64,000 bases of DNA from Eutreptiella sp. 'Long Island Sound 2002' (lineage: Eukaryota; Euglenozoa; Euglenophyceae; Eutreptiales; Eutreptiaceae): contig OZ038382.1 of assembly GCA_964036045.1 (NCBI GenBank), forward strand, positions 141,682,961 through 141,746,960, read 5' to 3'. The position numbers and the translations under genes were made by a program. The stretch's first letter is position 1; each line of letters begins with the position of its first letter. The notes beneath the pieces were generated by a model. That model was not told the origin of the DNA and searched no databases. It worked only from the letters and a program-made list of their open reading frames with translations. Of this stretch, positions 1 through 11,934 are shown in pieces.

Positions 1-22
1 ATGAGGTGCACACACGTGTGCT

Positions 23-430
23 TTATATGAAGTCGCAAAACACGCGCTTGTAGATGAGGTCCGACTTCTTATCTTTGTATGTGGGTTGTGCAGAGGGAGG
101 GTTGTGCTTGCACATGTTGCGAAGCACACCCGTGGTCTTTTCTTCCAACTCTTTGATTAGATTTTTGTCATACTCCACTTTCCCAGAGGCATCTTTGGGG
201 TAATGCTCTGGAACAAAAAATTCTTCACCACGGATCACCACCTTTGGACGGACCTCATCTACAGAAGGCGGCTTGTCAACCACAGACCGGTCACCCAAGG
301 CGAATGCCAACACAATGCATGCCACTGTGGCAGTAAATTGCACTGCCCATTTGTGCAATGCCACACATATCTCCGAGGGACAGAAACCGGAAGCATGCAG
401 GGCACACTGATAAACTCCACAATCAGAAGT
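23..430 (-). CDS. C-terminal fragment of the three-copy unknown gene family (locus 2 exon 4 type)
   Basis: The minus frame stays open from about 430 down to a TAA at 23-25. It reads a hydrophobic stretch (VACIVLAFALG), then GEEFFVPEHYPKD and a charged tail rich in Lys and Glu ending VFCDFI. The block GEEFFVPEHY resembles GEETVVPDDF in the intact exon at 44405-45693, and more weakly VLVTVPPEAV near 31.6 kb. I therefore take it as the C-terminal part of a third paralogue. The N-terminal part would lie at higher coordinates, but the frame runs into the 85-bp satellite at about 430, so the gene is truncated there. Function unknown. The family match is by eye over a short block and is inference. 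Confidence 0.45.
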   Translation of the reverse strand, partial: TSDCGVYQCALHASGFCPSEICVALHKWAVQFTATVACIVLAFALGDRSVVDKPPSVDEVRPKVVIRGEEFFVPEHYPKDASGKVEYDKNLIKELEEKTTGVLRNMCKHNPPSAQPTYKDKKSDLIYKRVFCDFI

Positions 431-798
431 GGCCCATAAATGGGCAAGGTGGCTACTTAACCCCTGCCGCCTCGGGGATCCCCACCGCTTCAGAGCGGGG
501 GGCAGAATCACAAGATGCCCACTTGTGGGCAAGGTGGCTACTTAACCCCTGCCGCCTCGGGGATCCCCACCGCTTCACAGCGGGGGGCAAAATCAGAAGT
601 GGCCCAATTGTGGGCAAGGTGGCTACTTAACCCCTGCCGCCTCGGGGATCCCCACCGCTTCACAGCGGGGGGCCAAATCAGAAGTGGCCCACTTGTGGGC
701 AAGGTGGCTACGTAACCCCTGCCGCCTCGGGGATCCCCTCCGCTTCAGAGCGGGGGGCAGAATCAGAAGTGGCCCACAAGTGGGCAAGGTGGCTACCC
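421..798 (+). repeat. Short array of the 85-bp satellite (about 4.4 units)
   Basis: The same unit as the large array at 34.2-42.7 kb. The hairpin core starts at 432, 517, 602, 687 and 772, exactly 85 bp apart. Units share GCCGCCTCGGGGATCCCC and AGCGGGGGGC. The core stem here is mostly GCCCAC..GTGGGC, whereas the large array mostly has GCCCAT..ATGGGC. Confidence 0.95.
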
Positions 799-799
799 A

Positions 800-1003
800 A
801 TAACCTAGTAAAAAAAAAGCTTTTGTTTTCACTAGGTTCTGAAACCTAGTAAAAACAAAAAAAAAATTTACTAAGTTTTGAAACCTAGTAAAAAAAAACT
901 GTTTTTTTACTAGGTTCCCAATACCTAGTAAAAAATCAGAACCTAGTAAATTGTTACCTAGTAAAAAGATTTTTTTAAAAAAAAAATTTTACTAGGTTTC
1001 ACT
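800..1003. repeat. Cluster of ACCTAGTAAA / TTTACTAGGT inverted repeats
   Basis: About nine copies of ACCTAGTAAA or its reverse complement TTTACTAGGT, separated by A or T runs, in about 200 bp. Adjacent copies in opposite orientation can form hairpins, for example the pair around 889-925. It lies beside the truncated family gene at 23-430, as other palindromes lie beside its paralogues. Confidence 0.85.
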
Positions 1004-2959
1004 ACAGACCCCACCCCACACCACACGGTGCACCCGACATGCCCGGAGGACACTCGAGGCACAGCTCGTACAGCTCGGCTTGGTACAACCAATCAATGTA
1101 AAACGGCATGGGTACAGCATACTCTTGGCGCCAACCCGTCAAAGGGTTTGCCGCCGCCGTCGTCGTGTATTACTAGTATTAACTATCCCGGCTTTAACCC
1201 CGGAGTTACCCTCCCACACGTTAGGCAAACTTGGGCCATGCAAACTACCCACCCCCCTTCCCCCCGTCCTGGGCTTCGAGGGGCCATACTGGCCCACTGG
1301 GCTACACCCAGAAATGGGGTATGAATTTTGCACCTAGGGGACCCCTTGCACCTGGTGAGGGAAAATGGAGTGTTTTATATTTCAAAAATGCTATTCTCAT
1401 GCAAGCGGATCCAAGGGAATGTCACTCAATAACCATGCATGCATATTGCAAGAGCCTGCTGTCAAACCCAATTTTTGTAATGCATCAACCATTGCAAGTG
1501 TGGCACACATATGGATCATGCACCATTGCACTGCATTACAAGAAACGAGATGGCACCACCCTGACATTCACTCATCAAGCGTGTGAGTACACAATGAATG
1601 TCGACCAACGGTCACTCAAATCCAGCCATCATAAACGGGGTCTCCATTTGCCATGTAAAGACCCTTGGACAAAATTTCTGCCAGACCTTGCAAAATACAA
1701 AAATGCATTACGTATTCATCAAAAACACCAAACGTGGAGGAAAATTCTACCAGCTCAACTGAAAAAGAAAAAAACGGGTTTCAAAACCTCAACAACACCT
1801 GCAAAGATAGCATCTGACGGAGGAGACGACCTCATAACTTCAATACATACATCAAACAGGCGAAAACAGGCACAACGAACAATCCACCGCTTCTTGCGCA
1901 AGCCAATAGGCCTCTACTTGTCTTATGTGCACCCTTCCCTGCATTTGCCTATGGTGCTTGTTGGGCATGCACCTCAGGGTTGGCAGCAGCAGCAGCAGCG
2001 GCAGCATAACCGGATGCCTGTGTCTGTTGTGAGGGGTTGAAATGGGCTGCAAAGGCACTCATTGCCTTGTTGGCTGCGGGTCGCGCTGTGGGCTGGGGAG
2101 TACCATGAGCAGATGTGCCCTGCCCCCCCTTGCGGTACTAGATGCCTTGGGACTGGTGGTCGCGGCGAGTGAGGTGACCGGCCGGTTGTGGGCCTGCGCC
2201 TCACTTGGTTTGTGAGCCGTGATACACCGTCAGCCCGCCCCGCCGTGGCAAGCGGCGGCGGTGGGGCGAACTCCACTGTTTGTTGGGGAGCGTGTCCAGA
2301 ACAGCCCACTTGCCACCACACAATGTCCACATGCACCATAGACCTTGTCGTTCCAACCTTGTTTCGTGCCCCGCCCTCTCCCTGGTCCCGACCTGCTAGG
2401 AGAGCCCGCCCTTCGAGAATGGCCCCTGCTCTGCCTTGAGTAGAGTGTAGGCCGCTAGGTAGTCTGGACCTCAATGCGATCATCGTTGCTCCTCTCCGCC
2501 ATGCTTAGAGCTGTCAATGACTCCCCTCTCTCGTAGATGTTTGCACCGTCTTGCTAGAGCATGGATCGAGGTGCGATGCTGTGTGCCGCGAGATTGTGCT
2601 GGCGCTTCCCCCCACATCGTCCTTGACGGGATGCCGGCCGACAAGAATTGTCGTGGAGGTTGTGATGGTGGTGCATTGTGCCGATGTGTCACTGCATATG
2701 CCGCCGGGAGGTGGCGCTGTGATTGTCTTGTCGCCGCCCTGTGTACGGTGTACACTGGGGCCTGTTCCACCTCAGGAGGCTGCCCCAGTCTGTGCCCGTC
2801 TCCATGGCGCATATCCCCAGCGGCTCCGTCAATAGCGCGCGCGAAGCGGCTGCCCGCTAACTGCCACTCACGGGCGCCTGGGCGCCCCTTGAGCGCGGTG
2901 GGTTCGAACAGGGGGATGTACCGCCCTCCAGCCGTCGCCAGGCCCCACGTACCCAGTAT
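1004..2959. other. No supportable gene; noncoding or unrecognised
   Basis: Open frames exist on both strands (the longest is plus 1231-2040), but they show low-complexity or compositionally driven residues, no domain motifs and no paralogue in the window. A short CAG run lies at 1986-2003. G+C rises after about 2050. Confidence 0.5.
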
Positions 2960-3350
2960 TTGCCTGTGCCCGCGGAAGCTCAGAGGCCGTCTCCTGCCGT
3001 ACCACCAGCCCCCCTCAGACCCCGCGCCGCCCGCCGCGTTGGTTGCCACCCCGTCCGGCTTCCGCAAGCGCTCCCCGGCGGCCCGCTACCGGCGGGCCGT
3101 GAACAACGCGGGGAGGTGGTGGGAGCGCCGTGTGGCCGCCCTCTCCCCCATGGCCCCGCAGTGCGCCCTGTACGGGCACACGGAGGCCTGGCTGGCGGGA
3201 TAGCTATCGCCCCCCGTCACGGATGCGCAGATCCTAGAGGCCGATCGCCAATTCCACACCCACCTCCTCCGTACCCTCCGCCCCGTGCGGCCGACCGCGG
3301 CCATCGAGCATGCCCGCGACAAGAAGGGCAACCACCTCGGCTGCTGCTAG
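2960..3350 (+). pseudogene. Gene remnant of unknown function with an in-frame TAG
   Basis: From about 3026 a plus frame reads convincingly as protein: ATPSGFRKRSPAARYRRAVN, then PQCALYGHTEAWLAG, a TAG at 3201-3203, and in the same frame LSPPVTDAQILEADRQFHTH and EHARDKKGNHLGCC to a second TAG at 3348-3350. The post-TAG segment has normal amino-acid composition and no other stop, so the first TAG looks like an interruption rather than an end. The 5' limit is unclear. The second TAG overlaps the TAG ending the convergent minus-strand gene (the shared bases are CTAG). No family recognised. Confidence 0.4.
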
Positions 3351-4955
3351 TTCTGGCGGCTCCCCGGCCAGACCCCTTTACTGACAACCTCAGGACCGAC
3401 ATCCACATTGTCCCCGAACACCAGCTTGAGGGCGCGCAGAACATCCTCGTAATCCGCCCCCCGAGCGTTGGAGAGATGAATGCGGAGCATAGGGGGCTGA
3501 CGGCGGGAAGACAGGGTACTCCCTCGGGGTCCACGGCCGATCTAGGAATTGGGTGGGCGCATGCGCTTGGGGGGTCTTTGCTCCTGCAACGGGCGAGTCG
3601 AGGAACGGCTGAACCCGCGTCAGCAACGGGGAGGTAGAGCCCACCTCCGGCCCAAGTACCGCCTTCACGTGAGCTGTGTCGGCGTCCGGGGCAGTGGACT
3701 CTACCATCGCCGAGACAACGGATCTGAAGAACGGCTTCTTGTTGGCAACCTCTAGCATCGCGTGACGCGTGCCCACGCCGGTAGTGGGATGGACCCCCAA
3801 GGACGCCGCGTGCAGGCCGCAGGCCGTATCCTTAGGGAGACGAGCAAACAGGGCCTTCGGGTCCTCCAGCAGACGGACACACCCGGGGACAGCCCCCGCA
3901 TTCGGGATCTTGGCCTTCACGTAGTCCCGCCATATGGCCAATTGCGTGGCCGCCTTCGCGGCCGCTGCACCGAAGAGGAGGGGTTGGGCGGAGAGTATGG
4001 TCTGGAACTCCGCTCCAGTCTTGGCCTTGAAGATCATTGGGACCAGTCCCGCCGCCGACGCCAACACAGAGAGGTGCAGGCCCACGTTGGCCACGGCCTT
4101 TGACACGTGCTCCTCTAACAAAGAGCGGCATACATCCACCGCCGTGTCCATCTCGGATTGCAGCGCCTTTGTGTCTCCCACCATGGGGCGTGCGGTAGCG
4201 GCATCGCCCTTGGGGGCATCAGCCGGGGCGCCGGCCGAGCCGCCGGCGCCCCGCATCTCCTCCGTGAGCGCGCGTGCCGGCATGGGCGGGAGAGCCTTGG
4301 CAGTGGTCACGAACGCCATAACCGTCGACCAGAGGACGGACGCCGTGACGGGCATAGGCGACGGCTGGCCGTCCTCGTGGTGGCGGTCAAGCCAAGGCAA
4401 TAGCTTGGACTGGCGGGTCGCCCACGCAGCGTACTCCCCTCGCCATAGCCATAGCTAGCTGAGCCGGGCCTTCAACCCCAGAGACGGAGATATCGGGCGG
4501 ATGTGGGATAGCATCTGGCGTAGAGCTTCCGGCTCGGCGTCCACTGTGGCCCAAAACTCGGTTTCCGCCCGGTCCCACTTGAGATTGGCGGACACCGACG
4601 CGCAAAATAGGAGGTCCTCATCAGCCGAGGCAATTTCCAGGAAGTCGGAGATTTCCTGACGCAGCGTGCTCCAAGACGCCAACAGGTAAACCGGCTGATG
4701 GGTCCGTAAGAGGGCAACATCCATCGAGGACACGGACCCCCGAAACACCGACAGCCGCAGCCCGAGGGAGAACGCCCGGCCATCCGCCGGCTCCACCCCG
4801 GCCAGCTCCGTCTTGGAGGGGCCACACGTACAATTGCAAAGAAGCTTCGGGGGGTGGCTGACGATCCTAGTGACAACCCAGAGGCAGGCGGATGTGATCT
4901 GCTGGAGCTGCCGAGGACAACAGGCAGCGTAGATCCCCCCCGGGGTAAGAACTCA
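3347..4955 (-). pseudogene. Unknown protein gene (~530 codons), one in-frame TAG and one frameshift
   Basis: The frame is open from a TGA at 4953-4955 downward: GGIYAACCPRQLQQITSACL, then SWSTLRQEISDFLEIAS, a TAG at 4455-4457, and in the same frame LWLWRGEYAAWATRQSKLL and a long Ala-rich helical region (EMDTAVDVCRSLLEEHVSKA; AAKAATQLAIWRDYVKAKIP) to about 3500. There a C5 run breaks the frame; the next frame continues MLRIHLSNARGADYEDVLRA and KLVFGDNVDVGPEVVSKG to TAG at 3347-3349. An intron acceptor may precede the first segment. The helical, low-complexity middle recalls ORF1 or gag-like proteins of retroelements, but no zinc knuckle is seen and no homology was found to the LINE ORF1 at the right edge. 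Function unknown. Confidence 0.45.
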
Positions 4956-7020
4956 TACACCTTGCAGGACCACGACGCGGGCAGGCAACGGGAGGGAGTA
5001 TTGTACAACTGCAAGTCACCAGCTAGCCAGCAGTTTCACCAGGGCCCTATCGTCTGGCGCGTGGTACGCCGCTCCTGTCCGCGGCAGCGTCCGCTCAGGG
5101 CGGGACATGTTCACTTCTCATCGGCAGGGCCCCATGAGCCACCAACCGGCCCGGGACAGCCAGACTGAGCAGGGGCTGTCCACACACGTGCCCCCAGTGC
5201 AGCGGGTCATCAAACACTGGAGCCACTCGGCGCCCCCATAGGACATAGGAATAGTGGGCAGGGGGGGTGGAGTAGTGTACAGCCGCGGGCCGCACGTACT
5301 ATCCAAGCCTCTTACTCTACGAGCCGGGGGGGGAGGGGTAGGTCAGCGAACACATTGAAGCACGGGGAGCAGTAGTCTCCTCACTGGTTGGGGAAGAGCA
5401 CATGGTACGGCAGCGCCCGGTCTAGGGACGCGTACTCGGGGAAGAGATCCTCGTACGAGGGCAGCACTAGGGGCCTCTCGGGCAGCGGCCCGCGGGCATG
5501 CGCCTCACCACGCGCGGAGCCTGGCGCATGGGGCTACGCTGCGCTGACGGGGGCCTAGGGGCGCCTTCGTCAGGGCCCTAAGACGGCAAGAGGCCGTTCT
5601 GCACCACATCCCAGAGCCTAGAGGACGCTCAGAGGGTGAAACGCTGGTGGGCCGTGTCAAATATGGTGGCGCAATGGTGATGCGAGTAGAGCGGGCGTGG
5701 CAGTAGTTCACCCAAGGCCAAGCAAAGGCGACCCTTAAAACCCCCAAGGGCAAGTGGCTCACGGCTCATGGCTCATGGCTGATGGCTCATGGCTCAGAGC
5801 AGGTGTCCCGCAAGCATGAGGGCACCCTCTACAACGAGCCCTCCAAACGGGGCAAGGCCTGCTCCAATTTCATTTGGCAGGGGGGGGGGGGGCATCCCAC
5901 CGCACCCCAAAAGTCCCCCCCCTCCTGAGATGGGGCCAAATCCTTGACTGCCAAAATTGAAAATGCAAGGTGATAGCACTTTCGTCCTAGCTAGATGGTG
6001 ATTGTTTATTCTTGGTGGTATCTAGATGGTTGCTGTTCAAAACCTATTCAAAACATTGATTGTTGCCACCTACAAAGCATTAGCACATTTGCCTTCGATG
6101 CACCCTTCCTTCCTTTTTAGGTGGAAGCAACTCCACAGGAAATGAAGCAATACAAAATTCAGCAGGCCTAGAACAGCGATGCGCATTGTTTGCACTGCAT
6201 ACATCCCAACAACCGGTGCCTCACTGGCACATGTCTAAAGGGAGATTGTATTTGATGGGCAAACATGTGAAACATGAGCTAATAGTCAGCATCCGGATAA
6301 TATAACAATTACAACACCCGTTAACAAAACAGCACCACGCGGCAGCGGGCAGCAAATCGGTCTTGCTGAATGAGCAAATCAGCCTGGCTAAATGCCACAG
6401 GTCTGAGGAGCATGCAAAGAAGGGGCAGTTGGCTACAGTGCTTCAGTCATGCACACATTTTGGCTGCAAATCAGCCACTAGAGATGCCGACATGGGTGGA
6501 GCCGCTACGGCGGCTACTAGTGCTCCCGCCACTCGTGCTATTGGTGCTACTGCCACTACTATCATCATCAGTGTAACAACATCAAACATGGGTCATGCTA
6601 CAAAAAGAATGGGACGGCATGGCACAAAGATCAAAATACATAGTGCTAAGGTATGCCATCCCACCCCACCCCAAAAGCCCCCCCCCCCCCCCCCCGTGTA
6701 AAAGCAACCCCCCCCCTTCTAAGCGGGGTGGGGTCGGAACCCCCCCCCCCCTCCGCGGCAATATGAAATTGGCCCTGCCCCAAGAAGGCGGAGCCTCACG
6801 ACCCGCCGCCAGCGGGCCCTGTGGCGATGGGCGCACAAGCTCCGGTCCTCAACCACCCCCCCCCCCCCCCCCCCTACTATGGCCCTGCCCTTCGCGTGGC
6901 CCGGGGCCCTTGGGCCTTGGGGTCCGTCTCCGTGGAATTTGTACCTCCCCCCCTCCTGCGGCGGGGACCGCGCCGCCCCCACGCCCCCCGTCCAGCCACT
7001 ACTACCCCCTCCGGGGGTGG
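4956..7020. other. Noncoding stretch with simple repeats and homopolymers
   Basis: No frame with credible protein composition. It holds G or C runs at about 5880, 6677, 6740 and 6855, a trinucleotide-rich patch at 6500-6575, and an AT-richer part (5950-6400) with no recognisable feature. Confidence 0.5.
5757..5798 (+). repeat. 7-bp tandem repeat (GGCTCAT)n
   Basis: Five to six imperfect copies of GGCTCAT (variants GGCTGAT, GGCTCAC, GGCTCAG) in a row. Confidence 0.85.
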
Positions 7021-10000
7021 AGAGTTCCACTGCCCAATGCCCCCAAGAAATGTGGCAGTACATTGGAGGAGTTTCAGTGCCCACTGCCCCCGCGCAGTGT
7101 GGCAGTGCATTGCACGAGGTCCACCGCCAATTGCCCCCTGGCATTGTGGCAGTGCATTGCACGAGTTCCACTGCCCACTGCCCTCAGGCAGTGTGGCACT
7201 GCATAATAGGAGATCCAATGCCCCCTGGTAGTGTGGGAGCGCATGGCACAAATCCGCTGCCTAGTGCCCCCGGACGAGGAGGCAGTGCATAGCACGAGGA
7301 CAACTGCCCACTGCCCCCGGGCAGTGAGGCAGTGCAGTGCACGAATTCTAGCCCACTTCCCACAGGCGCTGTGGCAATGTATTGAACGAGTTCCATGGCC
7401 CACCACCCCCGCACGCGGTGAGACAGTGCATGGCACGAGTTCCAGTGCCCCTTGCCACCAAGCAGTGTGGCGGTACATTGCAGGAGTTCCATTGCCCAAT
7501 GCCCTAGGCATTGTGGCTGTACATTGCGGGAGTTCCACTGCCCACTGCCCCCAGGCAGGGAGACATTGCATTGCAGCAAATCCACTCCCCACTGCCCCTA
7601 GGCAATGAGGCATTGCATTGCAGGAGTTTCACTACCCACTGCCCCCAGGTAGGGAGGCACTGTTCGGCTGGAGTCGCACTACGGACTGCCCCTAGGCAAT
7701 GAGGCAGTCCATTGCAGGAGTTGCACTGCCCAACGCCCCCGGGCAGGGAGGCAGTGCATGGCAGGAGTTCCATTGCCCATCACCCGAGGTAGTGAGGCAG
7801 TGCGTTGCAAGAGTCCCAATGCCAACAGCCCCCGGGCAGTGTGGCAGTGCATTGCATGAGTTCCGCTGCGCAGTGCCCCCGGACAGCGAGGCAGTGCATT
7901 GCAGGACCTCCATTGCCCATTGCCGCCGAGTAGTGAGGCGGTGTGTTGCAGGAGTTCCAGTGCCCATTGCCCCTCAGGTAGTGAGGCACTGCATTGAATT
8001 AGTTCCACTGCCCACTGCCCCCGGGTAAGGAGGGAGTGCATTGCAGGAGTTCGACCGCCCACTGCCCCTGGGCAGTGCGGCAGTGCATAGCAGGAGTTCC
8101 ATTACCCACTACCCTTGGGCAGTGAGGCAGTGCATTGCAAGACTTCCGCTGCCCACTACCCTCAGGCAGTGTGGCAGTGCATTGCAGCGTTTCCACTGCC
8201 CTCTGCCCCAGGCAATGAGGCTTTGCATTGCAGGATTTGCACCGCCCACTGACCCCGGCAGTGTGGCATGGCATTGCAGCAGTTCCACTCCCCTCTGCCC
8301 CTGAGCAGTGAGCAGTGCCACTCCTGCTATGCACTGTCGCACCGCCTGGCGGCAACGGGCAGTGGAACTCTTGCAATGCACCACCACACTACCCGGAGGC
8401 AATGGGCATTGGAACTCCTGCAAGGCAGTGCCTCACTGCATGGGAGTAGTGGGCCATGCAACTCTTGCAATGCGCTGACACACTGCCTGGGGGCAGTGGT
8501 CAGTGGAACTCTTGCACTGCACTGCCCCAGCACCTCGGAAAAATGGGCACTGCAACTCCTGCAATGGGCGCAGTGGGCAGTGCAAGTGGTGCAGTGCACT
8601 GCCTGACTATCCGCGGGCACTGGGCAGTGGAACTCGTGCAATGCACTGCCACATTGCCTCGGGCCAATGGGTAGTGGAACTCTTGGAATGCACTGCCTCA
8701 TTGCTTGGGGGCATTGGGCGGTGGAACTCGTGCAATGCACCGCGTCGGTGCTTGGGGGCACTGGGCAGTGCAAGTCATACAATGCACTGCCCACTACCTA
8801 GGGGCATTGGGCAGTGAAACTCCTCCAATGCACTGCCTGACTGCCTGAGGGCAGTGGGCAGTGCAATTGCTGCAATGCACTGTCCCATTACGTGAGGGCA
8901 GCGGGTAGTGCAACTTCTGCTATGCACTGCGACATTCCCCTTGGGGCACTGGGCAGTGGAACTTTTGCAAAGGACTGCCCCATTGCCTTGGGGTAGTGGG
9001 CATCAGAAATCCTGCATTACAATGCCTCACTGCCTGGGGGCAGTGGGCCGTGCAACTCCTACAATGCACGGCCCCACTACGTGAGGGCAACGGGCAATGA
9101 ACCTCCTGCCCGGCATTGGCACCGTACCTGGGGGCTATGGGCAGTGCATCTCCTACTATGCACCGCCGCGCTGCTTGGAGCCAGCGGGCGGTGCCACTCC
9201 TGCAATACACTGGGGGTAATGGGTAGTGGACCTCCTGCTATGCGCTACCACACTGCCCAGGGGCAGTCGGCACTCGACCTCCTGCAAATGCACTGCCTCT
9301 CTACCTGGGGGTGGTGGGCTGTGGAACTCCTACAATGCACTGCCATACTTCCTGGGGAAAATGGGCAGTGGAACTCCTGATATGCACTACCTCACTACCT
9401 GAGGTTAGTGGGCAGTGCAACTGCTGCAATGCAGTGCCCCATTACGTGAGGGCAGTGGGTAGTGCAACTTCTACTATGCATTGCGACATTGGGGGCACTG
9501 GGCCGTGGAACTTTTGCAAAGGACTGCCCCATTGCCTGGGGGTAGTGGGCAGCAAAACTCCTGCATTACACTGCCTCATTGCCTCAGGGCACTGGGCAAG
9601 GCAAATCCTACAATGCACGGCCCCACTACGTGAGGGCAACGGGCAATGAACCTCCTGCTGTGCATTAGCACCGTACCTGGGGGCTATGGGCAGTGCATCT
9701 CCTGCTATGCACTGCCCCGCTGCTTGGAGCCAGCGGGCCGTGCAAGTCCTGCAATAGACTGGGGGCAATGGGTAGTGGACCTCCTGCTATGCGCTACCAC
9801 ACTGCCTAGGGGCAGTCGGCACTCGAATTCCTGCAATGCACTACCTCTCTACCTAGGGGCAGTGGGCTGTGGAACTCCTACAATGCACTGCCATACTTCC
9901 TGGGGAAAATGGGCATTGGAACTCCTGCAATGCACTGCCTCATTGCCTTAGGGCAGTGGGCAGTGCAACTGCTGCAATGCACTGTCCCATTACGTGAGGG

Positions 10001-11640
10001 CAGCGGGTAGTGCAACTTCTGCTATGCACTGCGACATTCCCCTGGGGGCATTGGGCAGTGGAACTTTTGCAAAGGACTGCCCCATTGCCTTGGGGTAGTG
10101 GGCAGCAGAACTCCTGCATTACAGTGCCTCACTGCCTGGGGGCAGTGGGCAGTGCAAATCCTACAATGCACGGCCCCACTACGTGAGGGCAACGGGCAAT
10201 GAACCTCCTGCTGTGCATTAGCACCGTACCTGGGGGCTATGGGCAGTGCATCTCCTGCTATGCACTGCCGCGCTGCTTGGAGCCAGCGGGCGGTGCAACT
10301 CCTGCAATACACCGGGGGCAATGGGTAGTGGAACTCCTGCTATGCGCTACCACACTGCCCAGGGGCAGTCGGCACTCGACCTCCTGCAGGGCACTGCCTC
10401 TCTACCTGGGGGTAGTGGGCTGTGGAACTCCTACAATGCACTACCATACTGCCTGGGGAAAATGGGCAGTGGATCTCTTGCAATGCACTGCGACGCTGCT
10501 TGGGAACAGGGGACAGTGGAACTCGTGCAATGAACTGCCTGATTGCTTGGGAGTTGACGCCAATGCAACTTGTGCAATGCATTGCCTTACTGCCTGACGG
10601 TAGTGGGCAGTGGAATTCGTGCAATGCAGTGCCTCACTGCCTTGGGGCAGTGGGCAGTGCAAATCTTGCTATGCACTGCCACAGTGCCTGGGGGCAATGG
10701 GTAGTGGAACTCGAGCACTAGCCCACGCACTGCCCGACTACCTGGGGGCAGCGGGCAGTGGAATTCCTGCTCTGCACGGCCACATTGCCTTGGGGCAGCG
10801 GGCACTGGAAATCCTCTCATGCACTGCCACACTAACTGGGGGCGGTGGGCAATGGAACTCCTACCATGCAGTGCCTCACTACCTGGGGGCATGGGGCAGT
10901 GGAGCTCTTGTTATGGACTACGGCACTGCCTGGGGGCAATGCACATTGGAACTCTTGCAATGTGCTGCGTCACTAGCTGAGGGCAGCGGGCAGTGGAACT
11001 CCTCCTTTGCAGTGCCTCAGTTCTTGGAAGCACTGGGCAATGCAACTCGTGCTATGTGCTGCCTCACTACCTCGGGGCAGTGGGAAGTGGAATGTATGCT
11101 ATGCACTGTGTCACTGTCCGGGGGCAGTGGGCAGTGGGACTTCTGCAACGCTCTGCCTCACTTCGTGGGGCCGGTGGGCAGTGGAACTCATGCTATGCAG
11201 TGCCACACTGCTTAGGGGCCGTGGGTAGTGGACCTGGTGCTATGCATTGCCTGAATGCCTGGGGGCAGTGGGCAGTGAAACTCCTGCTATGCAATGCCTC
11301 ACTGCTTAGGGGCAGGGGGTAGTGGAACTCCTGCAATGCACTGCCTCAGTGCTTGGGGGCAGTGGGCAGTGGAACTCCTGCAATGCACTGCCTCACTACC
11401 TGGGGGTAGTGGGCAATGGAACTCCTGCTATGCACTGCCTCACTGCCTGGGGGCAGAGGGCAGTGCAACTCCGGCCACGCACTGCCTCACTACCTCGGAG
11501 CAGTGGGCATTGGAACTCCTGCTATGCACTGCTGCGCAGCCTCGGGGCAGCGGGTAGTGGAACTCCTGCAATGCACTGCCTCACTGCCTGGGCGCATTGG
11601 GCACTGCAACTCGTGCAATCTATATTGCGCCGAGTTCCAT
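7021..11640. repeat. 47-bp satellite array, about 98 units, with an orientation switch near 8.3 kb
   Basis: From 7021 to about 8300 units read GAGTTCCACTGCCCACTGCC..GGCAGTGNGGCAGTGCATTGCA at a 47-bp pitch (for example AGTTCC-like starts at 7023, 7070, 7117, 7164 and 7211). From about 8310 to 11640 the reverse complement is read (GGAACTCCTGCAATGCACTG). Each unit contains CACTGCC..GGCAGTG inverted-repeat arms. A higher-order block of roughly 555 bp occurs three times at about 8.88-9.33, 9.43-9.88 and 9.97-10.43 kb. The many open frames inside are by-products of the repeat. Confidence 0.95.
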
Positions 11641-11903
11641 ATTGCCTTGAGTCAATAGAGGGCCTAGTGCTCCATTCGATCCTCTTGTGTAGGCTGTCCA
11701 ACTATTCTCCGGCCATCTTCGGACACCATTTGCAGGGTGTTGGCTTTCATGGACTTGTTGAGACGGCGCACTTGCTGCACCTCTTTGAGGGCCTGCCTAT
11801 TTTGGGATGTGTTCTCCGCTAACAGTCACACCCTGGCATCCAGCTGGTCCCACCAATCATACATCCGCTGCTCGAGCTCTGTAGGCTGCATATCAGGTAG
11901 CGT

Positions 11904-11934
<31 letters not shown>

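Noticed and set aside
1231-2040. 269-codon plus-strand open frame as a gene
   Set aside because: No domain, odd composition, a Gln run from a CAG repeat at the end, and no paralogue. It probably arises by chance.
7074-11822. Many 60-200-codon frames in the 47-bp array as genes
   Set aside because: The same repeat by-product. Frames occur on both strands with Cys/His/Leu-rich periodic sequence that reflects the repeat unit.
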